From the NCBI RefSeq assembly GCF_014649655.1, contig NZ_BMTL01000034.1, positions 48,034 to 112,033 of the forward strand: DNA of 64,000 bases. Reading direction: 5' to 3'. Below, piece by piece: positions 40,417 through 49,509 of the stretch. Source of the stretch: Streptomyces humidus. Its GTDB lineage: Bacteria; Actinomycetota; Actinomycetes; Streptomycetales; Streptomycetaceae. Position 1 is the stretch's first letter; every line of letters begins with the position of its first letter. Both the position numbers and the translations under genes were made by a program. The notes beneath the pieces were generated by a model. The model worked only from the letters and a program-made list of their open reading frames with translations, had not been told where the DNA came from and made no database searches.

Positions 40417-41487
40417 TCAGCGCGCCATCTCCTCCTTGACCGCCGCCACGAACGTGTCCACGTCGTCCTCGGTCGTGTCGAACGCGCACATCCAGCGCAC
40501 GACGCCCGCCGCCTCGTCCCAGAAGTAGAACCGGAACCGCTTCTGGAGACGCTCGCTCACGTCGTGCGGGAGCCGCGCGAAGACGCCGTTGGCCTGCACC
40601 GGGTGGAGCACCTCCACGCCGTGCACGGCACGCACGCCTTCCGCGAGCCGCTGGGCCATCTCGTTGGCGTGGCGGGCGTTGCGCAGCCACAGGTCCCTGG
40701 CGAGCAGCGCCTCCAACTGCACCGACACGAAGCGCATCTTGGAGGCGAGCTGCATGGACAGCTTGCGCAGATGCTTCATGTGACTGACGGCGTCCTGGTC
40801 GATCACGACGACCGCCTCGCCGAACAGTGCGCCGTTCTTCGTCCCGCCGAGGGAGAGGATGTCGACGCCGACGGCATTGGTGAACGTCCGCATCGGGACG
40901 TCCAGCGAGGCCGCCGCGTTGGCTATCCGCGAGCCGTCCAGGTGGACCTTCATACCGCGCGCGTGGGCGTGGTCGCAGATCGCGCGGATCTCCTCCGGCG
41001 TGTAGAGCGTGCCGAGCTCCGTGCTCTGGGTGATCGAGACGGCCTGGGGCATCGCGCGGTGCTCGTCCTCCCACCCCCAGGCCTGCCGGTCGATCAGCTC
41101 GGGGGTGAGCTTGCCGTCGGGCGTGGGGACGGTGAGCAGCTTCAGACCGCCCATGCGCTCGGGCGCGCCGCCCTCGTCGACGTTGATGTGCGCGCTCTCC
41201 GCGCAGATCACCGCGCCCCAGCGGTCGGTGACCGCCTGGAGCGCTACGACGTTCGCGCCGGTGCCGTTGAAGACCGGGAAGGCCTCCGCCGTCGGCCCGA
41301 AATGACTGCGGACGATCCCCTGGAGGTTTTCGGTGTAGTCGTCCTCCCCGTACGCCACCTGGTGGCCGCCGTTGGCGACGGCCAGGGCGGCCAGCACCTC
41401 GGGGTGCACGCCGGCGTAGTTGTCGCTGGCGAAGCCGCGGACCTCGGGGTCGTGATGGCGGCGGGCATCGGTCTTCGGAGGGTTCAC
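40417..41487 (-). CDS. beta-eliminating lyase / threonine aldolase-family protein
   Basis: A 356-residue fold-type I PLP enzyme. The start is a GTG overlapping the SDR stop by GTGA, so the genes are translationally coupled. Visible are ASDNYAGVHPEVLAALAVANGG, VFNGTGANVVALQAV, HLDGSRIANAAASL (PLP-contacting Asp) and LSLGGTKNGALFGEA (Schiff-base Lys). Low-specificity L-threonine aldolases split threonine to glycine and acetaldehyde. It is the last gene of a DUF6421-SDR-aldolase operon. An ATG at 41505 is an alternative start. Confidence 0.9.
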   Translation of the reverse strand: MNPPKTDARRHHDPEVRGFASDNYAGVHPEVLAALAVANGGHQVAYGEDDYTENLQGIVRSHFGPTAEAFPVFNGTGANVVALQAVTDRWGAVICAESAHINVDEGGAPERMGGLKLLTVPTPDGKLTPELIDRQAWGWEDEHRAMPQAVSITQSTELGTLYTPEEIRAICDHAHARGMKVHLDGSRIANAAASLDVPMRTFTNAVGVDILSLGGTKNGALFGEAVVVIDQDAVSHMKHLRKLSMQLASKMRFVSVQLEALLARDLWLRNARHANEMAQRLAEGVRAVHGVEVLHPVQANGVFARLPHDVSERLQKRFRFYFWDEAAGVVRWMCAFDTTEDDVDTFVAAVKEEMAR

Positions 41488-42230
41488 GGCTGCTCGGTGA
41501 GCCACAGACGCTTTCCGTTCACTTCGGCGGCGGGCTTCTCCCAGACCCCGGCGATGGCCTCGGCCAGGTCCTTGACGTCCGTGAAACCCGCGAACTTCGC
41601 GTTGGGGCGGTCGGCGCGCATCGCCTCGTGCACCAGCGCCTTCACCACCAGGATCGCAGCCGCGGAGGTCGGGCCTTCGGCGCCCCCCGCCTTGCGGAAG
41701 GCGTCGGCGAGCGCCAGGGTCCAGGCCTCGGCCGCGGCCTTGGCGGCGGCGTACGCGGCGTTGCCCGCGGTGGGCTTCGTGGCGCTGGAGGCGCTGATCA
41801 GCACGTAACGGCCGCGCGCGCTGCGCTGGAGGCCCTCGAAGAAGGCGAGCGAGGTGTGCTGCACGGTCTTGATGAGCAGCAGCTCCAGGAAGTCCCAGTC
41901 GTCCAGGCTCGTCTTGATGAACGTCTCGCTGCCTCGCCAGCCGCCGACGAGGTGGACCACGCCGTCGATCCGGCCGAAGTCCTTCTCGACGCGCAGCGCC
42001 CAGTCGCGGGTCGAGTCCAGATCGAGCAGGTCGACGGGCTCACCGGTGACGGTGGCGCCCCCGGCCCCGTAGCGGGCCGCATCGACGGCCTCCGCCAGAC
42101 GTTCCGGGTCGTTGTCCGCGCCGACGACGGTCGCGCCGGCCTCGGCGAGCCTGAGCAGCGCCGCCCGGCCCGCGGGTCCGCCCGCGCCGGCCACCGCGAT
42201 CACCGCACCGCTGAGAGCCCCGTTCCCCAT
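41484..42230 (-). CDS. short-chain dehydrogenase/reductase
   Basis: A 248-residue classical SDR from an ATG with GGAGG nine bases upstream. An in-frame GTG at 42275 overlaps the previous stop by GTGA and is a strong alternative. The cofactor motif is VIAVAGAGGPAGRAALLRLA (TGxxxGxG variant), with the catalytic Ser and YxxxK region in LISASSATKPTAGNAAYAAAKAAAE. It is middle gene of the DUF6421 operon and downstream coupled to the threonine aldolase. A shared pathway is implied but unknown. Confidence 0.88.
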   Translation of the reverse strand: MGNGALSGAVIAVAGAGGPAGRAALLRLAEAGATVVGADNDPERLAEAVDAARYGAGGATVTGEPVDLLDLDSTRDWALRVEKDFGRIDGVVHLVGGWRGSETFIKTSLDDWDFLELLLIKTVQHTSLAFFEGLQRSARGRYVLISASSATKPTAGNAAYAAAKAAAEAWTLALADAFRKAGGAEGPTSAAAILVVKALVHEAMRADRPNAKFAGFTDVKDLAEAIAGVWEKPAAEVNGKRLWLTEQP

Positions 42231-42271
42231 GTTCCTCGCCTCCTGAGCAGTGTTCTCGGTACGCAGGTCGC

Positions 42272-43669
42272 TCACGCGGCGATCCGCTCGGCGCCGTCCG
42301 CCGTGATGCCCTTGGTGGAGGCGATCACGCTCTTCAGCTTCTTGGACAGTGCCTCATAGAACATGCTCAGCGGAAACTCGTCCGGAAGCACGTCGTCCAC
42401 GAGCTTGCGGGGCGGCTGGGTCAGGTCCAGCGCGTCGGGACCCTTGGCCCACTTGGAGCCCGGATGCGGCGCGAGGTAGGCCGAGACCAGCTCGTAGCCG
42501 GCGAACCAGTGGACGAGCTTGGGGCGGTCGATGCCGTCCCGGTAGAGCTGCTCGATGTCGGCGCAGAGCTGGTTGGTGACCTGCGGGGCGCGCTGCCAGT
42601 CGATGTGCAGCCGGTTGTCGGTCCAGCGGACGACGTCGTGCTTGTGCAGGTAGGCGAAGAGCAGCTGGCCGCCGAGGCCGTCGTAGTTGCGCACCCGCTC
42701 GCCGGTGACGGGGAAGCGGAACATACGGTCGAAGAGGACCGCGTACTGGACGTCGCGGGCCTGCGGGACCCCGTCGTCCTGCAGCTTCACGGCCTCCTTG
42801 AAGGCGGTGAGGTCGCAGCGCAGCTCCTCCAGGCCGTACATCCAGAACGGCTGGCGCTGCTTGATCATGAACGGGTCGAAGGGCAGGTCGCCATGGCTGT
42901 GGGTGCGGTCGTGGACCATGTCCCAGAGCACGAAGGCCTCCTCGCAGCGCTTCTGGTCGTGGACCATGGCGGCGATGTCCTCGGGAAGCTCCAGACCCAG
43001 CACGTCGACGGCGGCGTCGGTGACACGGCGGAAGCGGGCGGCTTCGCGGTCGCAGAAGATGCCACCCCAGGAGAAACGTTCCGGCGCCTCGCGGACGGCG
43101 ATGGTCTCCGGGAAGAGGACGGCCGAGTTGGTGTCGTAGCCGGCCGTGAAGTCCTCGAAGGTGATGCCGCAGAACAGCGGGTTGTCGTAGCGGGTGCGCT
43201 CCAGCTCGGCCAGCCAGTCCGGCCAGACCATGCGCAGCACGACCGCCTCGAGGTTGCGGTCCGGGTTGCCGTTCTGCGTGTACATCGGGAAGACGACCAG
43301 GTGCTGGAGGCCGTCCGCGCGGTTCGCGGCGGGCTGGAAGGCCAGCAGCGAGTCGAGGAAGTCCGGCACCTCGAAGCCGCCGTCGGCCCAGACCCGCAGG
43401 TCCTTCGCCAGGGCCCGGTGGTAGTCGGCGTCGTGCGGAAGCAGCGGGGAGAGCTCCTCGACGGCGTCGATCACCCGCTGGACCGCCCGCTCGGCGTCCG
43501 TGCGCGGCGGTGCGCCCTCGGCCGTGAAGTCGATCGATCCGTCCTTCGCCTGCCAGGGCCGGATCCCTTCCACGGCATCCTTGAGCACGCGCCACGCCGG
43601 GTGCTCCACCACCCTGACCACCGGAGGAACCCGATCCTCCGTAGCTGCCTGCACAAGAATTTCCGTCAT
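42272..43669 (-). CDS. DUF6421-like conserved protein
   Basis: A 465-residue soluble protein. I recall this family as DUF6421 in Streptomyces. A histidine/aspartate-rich segment (DMVHDRTHSHGDLPFDPFMI) near residue 255 looks like a metal-binding site. Cofactor and reaction are unknown. It is the first gene in a tightly coupled operon with an SDR and a PLP-dependent aldolase, implying a short catabolic or biosynthetic pathway. The start is an ATG with GGGGAGG about 5 bases upstream, and a 12-bp palindrome sits about 40 bases upstream. Confidence 0.8.
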   Translation of the reverse strand: MTEILVQAATEDRVPPVVRVVEHPAWRVLKDAVEGIRPWQAKDGSIDFTAEGAPPRTDAERAVQRVIDAVEELSPLLPHDADYHRALAKDLRVWADGGFEVPDFLDSLLAFQPAANRADGLQHLVVFPMYTQNGNPDRNLEAVVLRMVWPDWLAELERTRYDNPLFCGITFEDFTAGYDTNSAVLFPETIAVREAPERFSWGGIFCDREAARFRRVTDAAVDVLGLELPEDIAAMVHDQKRCEEAFVLWDMVHDRTHSHGDLPFDPFMIKQRQPFWMYGLEELRCDLTAFKEAVKLQDDGVPQARDVQYAVLFDRMFRFPVTGERVRNYDGLGGQLLFAYLHKHDVVRWTDNRLHIDWQRAPQVTNQLCADIEQLYRDGIDRPKLVHWFAGYELVSAYLAPHPGSKWAKGPDALDLTQPPRKLVDDVLPDEFPLSMFYEALSKKLKSVIASTKGITADGAERIAA

Positions 43670-43706
43670 GTCCCATCCTCCCCTGGAGAACCTCGCGTCA
43701 GGACAC

Positions 43707-43718
43707 CGTATGCATACG
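43707..43718. promoter_or_regulatory. 12-bp perfect palindrome upstream of the DUF6421 operon
   Basis: CGTATGCATACG, 38-49 bases before the start codon of the DUF6421 gene, flanked by the inverted pair ACCTCG (43690-43695) and CGAGGT (43717-43722). Its AT-rich centre differs from the genome and overlaps a plausible -10 element on the minus strand. Confidence 0.55.
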
Positions 43719-43927
43719 AGGTTTCCTCCAGCAAGTGGACCTTCGGGAAATTATCCTGCCCACTCGCATCTTCACCGCACTTTTTCCTGTCGGACACCGG
43801 AGAGGCGACGCTTCCGCGCGGCCAGGGCGGGTAGGTAACTCCCCGGACGCACGCGAGTCCTGGCCTGCCCGCGGCCGTCGGCTCACGTGCTCCCCCGGCC
43901 CAGCCGTCGACGGAAACGAGTCACGCC

Positions 43928-44611
43928 TTGAACTTCCTCACCATCGGCCACCGCGGGGTGATGGGCGTCGAGCCCGAGAACACCCTGCGCTCCTTCGTCG
44001 CCGCCGAGCAGGCCGGCCTCGACGTCGTCGAACTCGACCTGCACCTGAGCAAGGACGGCGCGCTCGTGGTCATGCACGACCCCGACGTGGACCGCACGAC
44101 CGACGGCGCCGGGGCCGTCGCCGACCAGACCCTTGCCGAGCTGCGGACCCTCGACGCGGGACGCGGGGAACGTGTGCCGGTCTTCGAGGAGGTCCTCGAC
44201 GCCGTGCGCACACCGCTGCAGGCCGAGATCAAGGACGTCGGGGCGGCGCGGGCGCTGGCCGAGGTGATCCGGGCCCGGGACCTGACGGGGCGGGTGGAGG
44301 TGTCCTCCTTCCACGAGGAGGCCGTCGCGGAGATCGCGCGCCTGGTCCCCGGGGTGCGCACCGCGCTCATCGGCAGCCATTACGGCCTCGACATCGTGGA
44401 CCGGGCGGTGACGGCCGGCGCCGCCACGCTCTGCCTCAACCTCCGGCGGCTCACCCTGGAGATCGTCGAGAAGGCCCGCGAGCGCGACCTCCGCATCATC
44501 GGCTGGGTGGTCAACACCCAGGACCAGCTGCGTCTCGTCCGCGCCCTCGGACTCGACGGCGCGACCACCGACTACCCGCAGATCAGGCGGACCGGCCGCT
44601 TCACGGCGTAG
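43928..44611 (+). CDS. glycerophosphodiester phosphodiesterase
   Basis: A 227-residue TIM-barrel GDPD. The start is TTG (MNFLTIGHRGVMG), preceded by only a weak purine stretch (ACGAG). Catalytic signatures are TIGHRG and EPENTL, metal-ligand EL-D in VVELDLHLSKDGALVVMHD, and QAEIKD later. It hydrolyses glycerophosphodiesters such as glycerophosphocholine to glycerol-3-phosphate and the alcohol. It lacks a signal peptide, so it is cytoplasmic. The gene stands alone, divergent from the DUF6421 operon. Confidence 0.9.
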   Translation: MNFLTIGHRGVMGVEPENTLRSFVAAEQAGLDVVELDLHLSKDGALVVMHDPDVDRTTDGAGAVADQTLAELRTLDAGRGERVPVFEEVLDAVRTPLQAEIKDVGAARALAEVIRARDLTGRVEVSSFHEEAVAEIARLVPGVRTALIGSHYGLDIVDRAVTAGAATLCLNLRRLTLEIVEKARERDLRIIGWVVNTQDQLRLVRALGLDGATTDYPQIRRTGRFTA

Positions 44612-44719
44612 CCCGCCTCTTCCCCGCCTCTTCCGGATCCCGCCGGTCGAGCACGCGGCGTCGCGCGCCGAGCCTCGCGAGGCGGAGCGGAGCCCGGCCA
44701 CCGGACGTACTCGCAGGGC

Positions 44720-45259
44720 TCACACGAGTTCCTTGACCAGCAGCTCGAACTCCAGGTCGTCGCGCTGCGGGATGCCGAAACGCTCGTCGCCGTACGGGAA
44801 GGGGGTCATCCGTCCCGTACGGCGGTAGCCGCGGCGCTCGTACCAGGCGATGAGGTCCTCGCGGACGGAGATCACGGTCATGTGCATCTCGGTGACGCCC
44901 CAGTCCTCGCGCGCCTCGCGCTCGGCCTGCGCCATGACGGCCTTGCCGAGGCCGGCGCCCTGCGCCGTGGGGCTGACCGCGAACATGCCGAAGTAGGCGT
45001 GGCCGCCGCGGAGCTCGAGCTGGCAGCAGGCGACGATCCGGCCGTCCTGCTCGGCCGTGAGCAGCCTGCAGTCGGGCGCCTCGACCACCGCGAGCACGCC
45101 GTCGGGGTCGGTCCGCTGCCCTTGCAGGATGTCCGCCTCCGTCGTCCAGCCGGCCCGGCTGGAGTCACCGCGGTAGGCGGACTCGATGAGCCGGACGACG
45201 GCGTCGACGTCGGCGGGGGTGGCGTCGCGGAAGGTCAGGTCGGTGGCGGCGGTGTCCAT
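44720..45259 (-). CDS. GNAT-family N-acetyltransferase
   Basis: A 179-residue protein. The acetyl-CoA pyrophosphate-binding motif A is GMFAVSPTAQGAGLGKAVMAQAE, with the preceding strand CCQLELRGGHAYF and motif B in MTVISVREDLIAWYERRGYRRTGR. The start is the ATG at 45259, with CGGAGA upstream. The acceptor substrate is not evident. It is convergent with the GDPD gene and divergent from a VOC gene. Confidence 0.9.
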   Translation of the reverse strand: MDTAATDLTFRDATPADVDAVVRLIESAYRGDSSRAGWTTEADILQGQRTDPDGVLAVVEAPDCRLLTAEQDGRIVACCQLELRGGHAYFGMFAVSPTAQGAGLGKAVMAQAEREAREDWGVTEMHMTVISVREDLIAWYERRGYRRTGRMTPFPYGDERFGIPQRDDLEFELLVKELV

Positions 45260-45332
45260 GCGGGCGGTCTCCGGTCTCTGGCATGTCTGGGGCACCGGCG
45301 AGCCTAACGCCGCCCCGCTAGGATCAGGATGC

Positions 45333-45731
45333 ATGGTGCACGTACTCAGCGGCAGAACCCTGATCCGTCCCACCGACCCCGAACGCTCGCGCGCCTTCTA
45401 CGGCGAGCGGCTGGGGCTGGCCGTCTTCCGCGAGTTCGGGACGGGGCCGGACCGCGGGGTCGTCTACTTCCTCGGCGGCGGTTTCCTGGAGCTCTCCGGC
45501 CGCTCACGGACGCCGATGCCCCCTGATCCCGCGGTGCGGTTGTGGCTGCAGGTCGCGGATGTGACGGCCGCGCACGAGGAGCTGCGGGCGAAGGGGGTCG
45601 AGATCGTCCGTCCCCCGGCGAAGGAACCGTGGGGGCTCGTCGAGATGTGGATCGCGGACCCGGACGGCACCCCGATCGTGCTGGTGGAGGTGCCCGCGGA
45701 CCATCCGATCCGGTACCGCCCGGGCATCTGA
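45333..45731 (+). CDS. VOC-family protein
   Basis: A 132-residue single glyoxalase-fold domain (GRTLIRPTDPERSRAFYGERLGLAVF, GGGFLELSG, MWIADPDGTPIVLVEVP). Bleomycin-resistance and glyoxalase enzymes share this fold. Ligands at the usual positions include Glu (FLELSG) and Glu (LVEVP). AGGAT lies five bases upstream of the ATG. It is the second of three VOC proteins in the window. Confidence 0.85.
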   Translation: MVHVLSGRTLIRPTDPERSRAFYGERLGLAVFREFGTGPDRGVVYFLGGGFLELSGRSRTPMPPDPAVRLWLQVADVTAAHEELRAKGVEIVRPPAKEPWGLVEMWIADPDGTPIVLVEVPADHPIRYRPGI

Positions 45732-45895
45732 ACCACCGGGCGGGGCCTTTCCGGCCCATGCCCGCAGGCCGGTCCGCCACCACCCGCGACCGCCCCGCCA
45801 CCGGCGGATTCTTGCCGCGACCGTCAGCGGATGCCGTCGTCCGGGGCGAGGCTTAGCGTGCTGGAAGGGGTCCCCGTCGTTTCGGAAGGATCGTC

Positions 45896-46660
45896 ATGAA
45901 GCTCGACGCGCCCGTGCCCGGCGGGCCCTGCTGGGCCGAGCTGGGGACCAGCGACCTGCAGGAGGCGAAGCGGTTCTACGCGGAGCTGTTCGGCTGGCGC
46001 GCGCGGACCGACCCCCGGCAGGGGGCGGGCGGATACGCGGTCGCGCACCTCGGCGAGGCCGCCGTCGCGGCGCTCACGCCCCTGCATCAGCAGGCGCAGC
46101 CATGCGCCTGGAGCGTCTTGTTCACGGTGACCGACGCGGACGTCAGCGCACGGCTGGTCACGGAGGCAGGCGGCAAGGTCCTCGCCGGTCCGATGGACGT
46201 CTTCGACATGGGCCGTTTCGTGGTCGCCCTGGATCCGGCCGGCGCGGCGTTCCAGCTGTGGCAGGCGCGGACCTTCCCGGGCGCCGGGCTGTTCAACGCG
46301 CCCGGCTCGCTCGGCTGGGTCGAGCTCCTGACCCGTGAGCCGGAGCGCGCGGAGACGTTCTACACCACGGTGTTCGGCTGGACCGTCGGCTCCTCCGAGA
46401 ACTACGTGCAGTGGGGCGTCGGCGGCGCCGACTTCGGCGGCATGATCACGATGGACGAGAAGTTCGCGCCGGAGGTGCCGCCGCACTGGCTGCCGTACTT
46501 CGCGGTGAGCGACGTGGACGCCTCCACGCGGACCGCCGTCGGGGCAGGCGGCACCGTGCTCATGGAACCGACCGCCATGCCGGACGGCCCGCGGATCGCC
46601 GTGCTCCGCGACCCTCCCGGCGCCGCCTTCGGCGTGTACCGCGCGAACCACGAGGGGTGA
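45896..46660 (+). CDS. two-domain VOC-family protein
   Basis: A 254-residue protein of two tandem VOC modules: residues about 8-122 (GGPCWAELGTSDLQEAKRFYAELFGW) and 130-252 (GSLGWVELLTREPERAETFYTTVFGW). The internal repeat of the FYxxxFGW turn is plain. Such proteins bind metals and small molecules; function is unknown. It is 164 bases after the single-domain VOC gene and probably transcribed separately. Confidence 0.88.
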   Translation: MKLDAPVPGGPCWAELGTSDLQEAKRFYAELFGWRARTDPRQGAGGYAVAHLGEAAVAALTPLHQQAQPCAWSVLFTVTDADVSARLVTEAGGKVLAGPMDVFDMGRFVVALDPAGAAFQLWQARTFPGAGLFNAPGSLGWVELLTREPERAETFYTTVFGWTVGSSENYVQWGVGGADFGGMITMDEKFAPEVPPHWLPYFAVSDVDASTRTAVGAGGTVLMEPTAMPDGPRIAVLRDPPGAAFGVYRANHEG

Positions 46661-46836
46661 ACGTCGCACGTCGACTTCGACGTCGACGGGGTACGGCGCG
46701 CGCCGCGACCCAGCCCTCTGAGCCCGCCCCCGTCCTCACAGCCCCCTGAGGCCGCCCCGTCCGCACAGCCACCTGAGCCGCCTCTCTCCGCACGGCCCGC
46801 GCAGCCTTGGGCGTCGTCGGCGGACAAGGCCGCCGC

Positions 46837-47568
46837 TCAGACCCGCAGCGCGCGCATGTGCCCCTCCAGACGGCTGAGCAACTTGCCCAGCAGGGTGGCC
46901 AGTTCGCCCTGGCTGCTGTCGTCCAGGGCGGACAGGACCGCGCTCTCGTAGGCGAGCTGCTCGGGCAGGACGCCGTCGACGAGTTCCTGTCCTGCCTCCG
47001 TGAGGCGGAGGTGGGCGACCCGGCGGTCGCGGGTGTCGCCGCGGCGCTCCACGAGGCCGCGCTCGGTGAGCTGCTTGAGGCGTTTGGTGACGGCTGCCCC
47101 GGAGGAGAAGGTCTCGCGGGCCAGCTCGCCGGGGGTCAGCTCGTGGCCGGTGCGGCGCAGCGCGCCGAGCAGGTCGAACTCCGGTCGGCTCAGTCCGACC
47201 CGGCGCAGGGGCGCGTCCTCGGCCTGCTGGAGCAGGGCGGCACAGCGGTTGACCCGGCCGATGATCTCCATGGGCCCGGTGTCCAGGTCGGGCCGGACGG
47301 TCTGCCACTGCCGTACGACGGCGGCGACCGTGTCGCTCCTCGCCGGCTCGCCGTCCGCGGTCCGGTCGCCGCTCCTGACCCGGTCACCCGTGGCCGTGGC
47401 GTCATCGGTGGCCGTGGCGTCGTCGGTGGCGGTCGGGACGCCGGTTACGGTCGGAGCACCCGTGGCGGTCGGGGTCTCTGCGGCAGGGCCTCCCCTCGGG
47501 GTGTTCCCGGCCGCCGAACCCTCCCGCGCCCCGTTCCCGGCCGCCGCCCGTCCCTGCGTCGCCGTCAT
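46837..47568 (-). CDS. MarR-family transcriptional regulator with low-complexity N-terminal extension
   Basis: The ATG overlaps the FUSC stop (ATGA), giving a 243-residue product. Residues about 1-75 are a low-complexity Ala/Gly/Asp/Thr-rich extension with 18-base tandem repeats (ATDDAT units), unusual for MarR. The MarR domain follows: helices up to GLSRPEFDLLGALRRTGHELT, recognition helix TFSSGAAVTKRLKQL and wing RRGDTRDRRVAHLRLTEAGQ. Ligand is unknown. It is cotranscribed with the FUSC transporter gene and probably regulates it. Whether the extension is translated is uncertain; a later start is possible. Confidence 0.8.
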   Translation of the reverse strand: MTATQGRAAAGNGAREGSAAGNTPRGGPAAETPTATGAPTVTGVPTATDDATATDDATATGDRVRSGDRTADGEPARSDTVAAVVRQWQTVRPDLDTGPMEIIGRVNRCAALLQQAEDAPLRRVGLSRPEFDLLGALRRTGHELTPGELARETFSSGAAVTKRLKQLTERGLVERRGDTRDRRVAHLRLTEAGQELVDGVLPEQLAYESAVLSALDDSSQGELATLLGKLLSRLEGHMRALRV

Positions 47569-49310
47569 CGCCGTAGGTCCTCCGCTCTCACGCTCGCGTC
47601 CCGGTCCAGGAGCAGCCCCTGACGCCGTACCGTCGCCGCGAGCGTACGGTGTCCCGACTCTTCGGCCGTCACGACCCGCTCCCGGGGCAGGGCGCGCTGC
47701 CACCACTCGCCGGCCGCGGCGTCGGCGGTGGCACGGAGGTCGACCAGGGCGGCGGCCAGTGCGCGGCGGGCCGCGTCCAGGGTTCCGGTGGCGGGGTGCG
47801 GCTCCGCCGCCAGGCGAGCGGCGTGCTCCCGGGTCCTTTCCACCGCCGTCAGAGCGGCTTCCAGCCGGTCGCCGACGCGGCGGTCGGTGACGGCGATCGC
47901 GGCGGCGAAACCGACCGCGGCGCCCACGAGGGTGTCCACGAGCCGCTCGGCGATGAGCCGCCCGGGGTCCTGGATCCGCGTGAACTCGGTGATGAGCAGG
48001 GCCATCGGGGTCACGCAGACGCTGCCGAGCCAGTAGTTGCGGCTGATCAGCGCCTCGGCGCCGAAGTTGAGGGCGAGACAGACCAGGACGAGGGCCGCCT
48101 GCGCGAGGTGGGCGAGCGGGACCAGCACGGCGAAGGCGAGGACGCCGACGAGATTGCCGACGATGCGCTGGACCGCGCGGCTCCAGGTGAGCGTGACGTT
48201 CGCCTGGTAAAGGGACGCGGCGGTGACCAGCGCCCAGTAGGGGCGGCCGATCCCCAGGGCGCAGGAGGCGTATCCGGCGAGGGCACAGCCCAGGGCCGTG
48301 CGCGCCGCGAGGGGCGCGAGAGGCGCGAGAGGACCGAGGCGTCGCCTCGACGACGTTCGGCCGACCGCGAGTCCGGCGTCGACGCCGATGAGTTCGTCGT
48401 CGTCGACGAGGTCCTCGGGGCGCGGGACCGAGGTGGTGCCGCGCAGGTCGCGGGCCCAGTCGCGCAGCCGGGCCGGGTCGGTGTCAGCGGGGGCGGCGAG
48501 GGCGATCTCGGCCCGCACGACGAGCCGTTCCAGGCCGCGCCGCGTCTGCCCGGCACGGGCCGACAGGAGGGTCTGCCAGGCGGCGTGCACGGCGGCGGCC
48601 GCGCCGGCGCGGGCCCGGTCCTCGCCTTCGCCCGCCGCATACGCGTCGACGTGGGCGGCGGCCGCGTTCAGGGCGTGCGCGGTGGCTCGTCGTTCGGGGC
48701 CGTGCGGGCGCGCCAGCCCGGGCGCCATGCCGATCAGCCAGGCCCAGCCGCCCGCGGCGAGAGCGGGCCCGAGATGGCCGGGGACCTGTCCGAGGGTCTG
48801 CGGCACGAACAGCGCGGCGGAGCTGATGAAGGTGAGGACGACGTTGCCGGGCGGGCCGAGGCGGGTGGCGTCGCACAGGGCCTTCTGGGCGGCCGCGAGG
48901 AGCGCGCCGACGGTGACCAGGACGAGGGGCGACGCGGTGAGCGAGGCGGCGAGCAGGGCGACGGCCAGGCCGCCGGTCATGCCGAGCACCACCCACGCCA
49001 GCACACGGGCCCGCGCCGCGTAAGGGCGGTTGTGGGCGTAGAGGGCGCACAGGGATCCGGCCATGGTGTACACCGCGAGATCCAGCCGTCCGAGCGCCAG
49101 CAGGATCAGGTTCGGCGGGGCGACCGCGGCGATCACGCTGAGAGCGGGCTTGAACCAGATGTCCGAGGGGCGTCCGAGCCGCAGGACGCCGGAGAGCGGG
49201 AAACGGGGTCCGGGGCGCTTTCGGGGTTCGGGCCGGGGCCCCGGCCGGAAGCGGAGCCGGAACCGGGGCCCGGGCCGTGGGCGGGGTCGCTGAGGAATCG
49301 CGCTGCTCAC
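47565..49310 (-). CDS. FUSC-family membrane protein (fusaric acid resistance-like exporter)
   Basis: A 581-residue membrane protein. Residues 1-40 are an Arg/Pro-rich tail of short repeats (RPRPGPRFRLRFRPGP). Two membrane blocks follow (residues about 55-180 and 320-480), each of several helices, and a soluble helical domain fills the middle and end. The fold matches FUSC-type aromatic-acid efflux proteins. It starts at GTG, and the translationally coupled downstream gene encodes a MarR regulator. It may export an antibiotic or phenolic compound recognised by that regulator. The extension may be translated, or the start may be further in. Confidence 0.85.
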   Translation of the reverse strand: MSSAIPQRPRPRPGPRFRLRFRPGPRPEPRKRPGPRFPLSGVLRLGRPSDIWFKPALSVIAAVAPPNLILLALGRLDLAVYTMAGSLCALYAHNRPYAARARVLAWVVLGMTGGLAVALLAASLTASPLVLVTVGALLAAAQKALCDATRLGPPGNVVLTFISSAALFVPQTLGQVPGHLGPALAAGGWAWLIGMAPGLARPHGPERRATAHALNAAAAHVDAYAAGEGEDRARAGAAAAVHAAWQTLLSARAGQTRRGLERLVVRAEIALAAPADTDPARLRDWARDLRGTTSVPRPEDLVDDDELIGVDAGLAVGRTSSRRRLGPLAPLAPLAARTALGCALAGYASCALGIGRPYWALVTAASLYQANVTLTWSRAVQRIVGNLVGVLAFAVLVPLAHLAQAALVLVCLALNFGAEALISRNYWLGSVCVTPMALLITEFTRIQDPGRLIAERLVDTLVGAAVGFAAAIAVTDRRVGDRLEAALTAVERTREHAARLAAEPHPATGTLDAARRALAAALVDLRATADAAAGEWWQRALPRERVVTAEESGHRTLAATVRRQGLLLDRDASVRAEDLRR

Positions 49311-49345
49311 CTCATTAATTTAACATGTGTTTTACTCATGAAATA
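49311..49345. promoter_or_regulatory. AT-rich promoter island upstream of the FUSC-MarR pair
   Basis: About 35 bases of unusually low G+C (ATTAATTTAACATGTG and TTTTACTCATGAAAT regions) start one base upstream of the GTG start codon. In a genome over 70% G+C this stands out and is the likely site of the promoter and MarR operator; imperfect dyad symmetry is present around ACATGT. Confidence 0.5.
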
Positions 49346-49509
49346 CTTCCGTGCTTCCTCGCATGCTCCCCGCATACACCCTTGCGCCCGCGTGCGCACG
49401 GCACGGTGTGGGCATCGCATCCCTCGACGGCGGACACCGAGCGCGCAGGGCGCTGCGCGTCGCCGCGTGGACGCCGAGCGGTCGGTGAACGTCGAGCGGG
49501 GAGGTGCGC

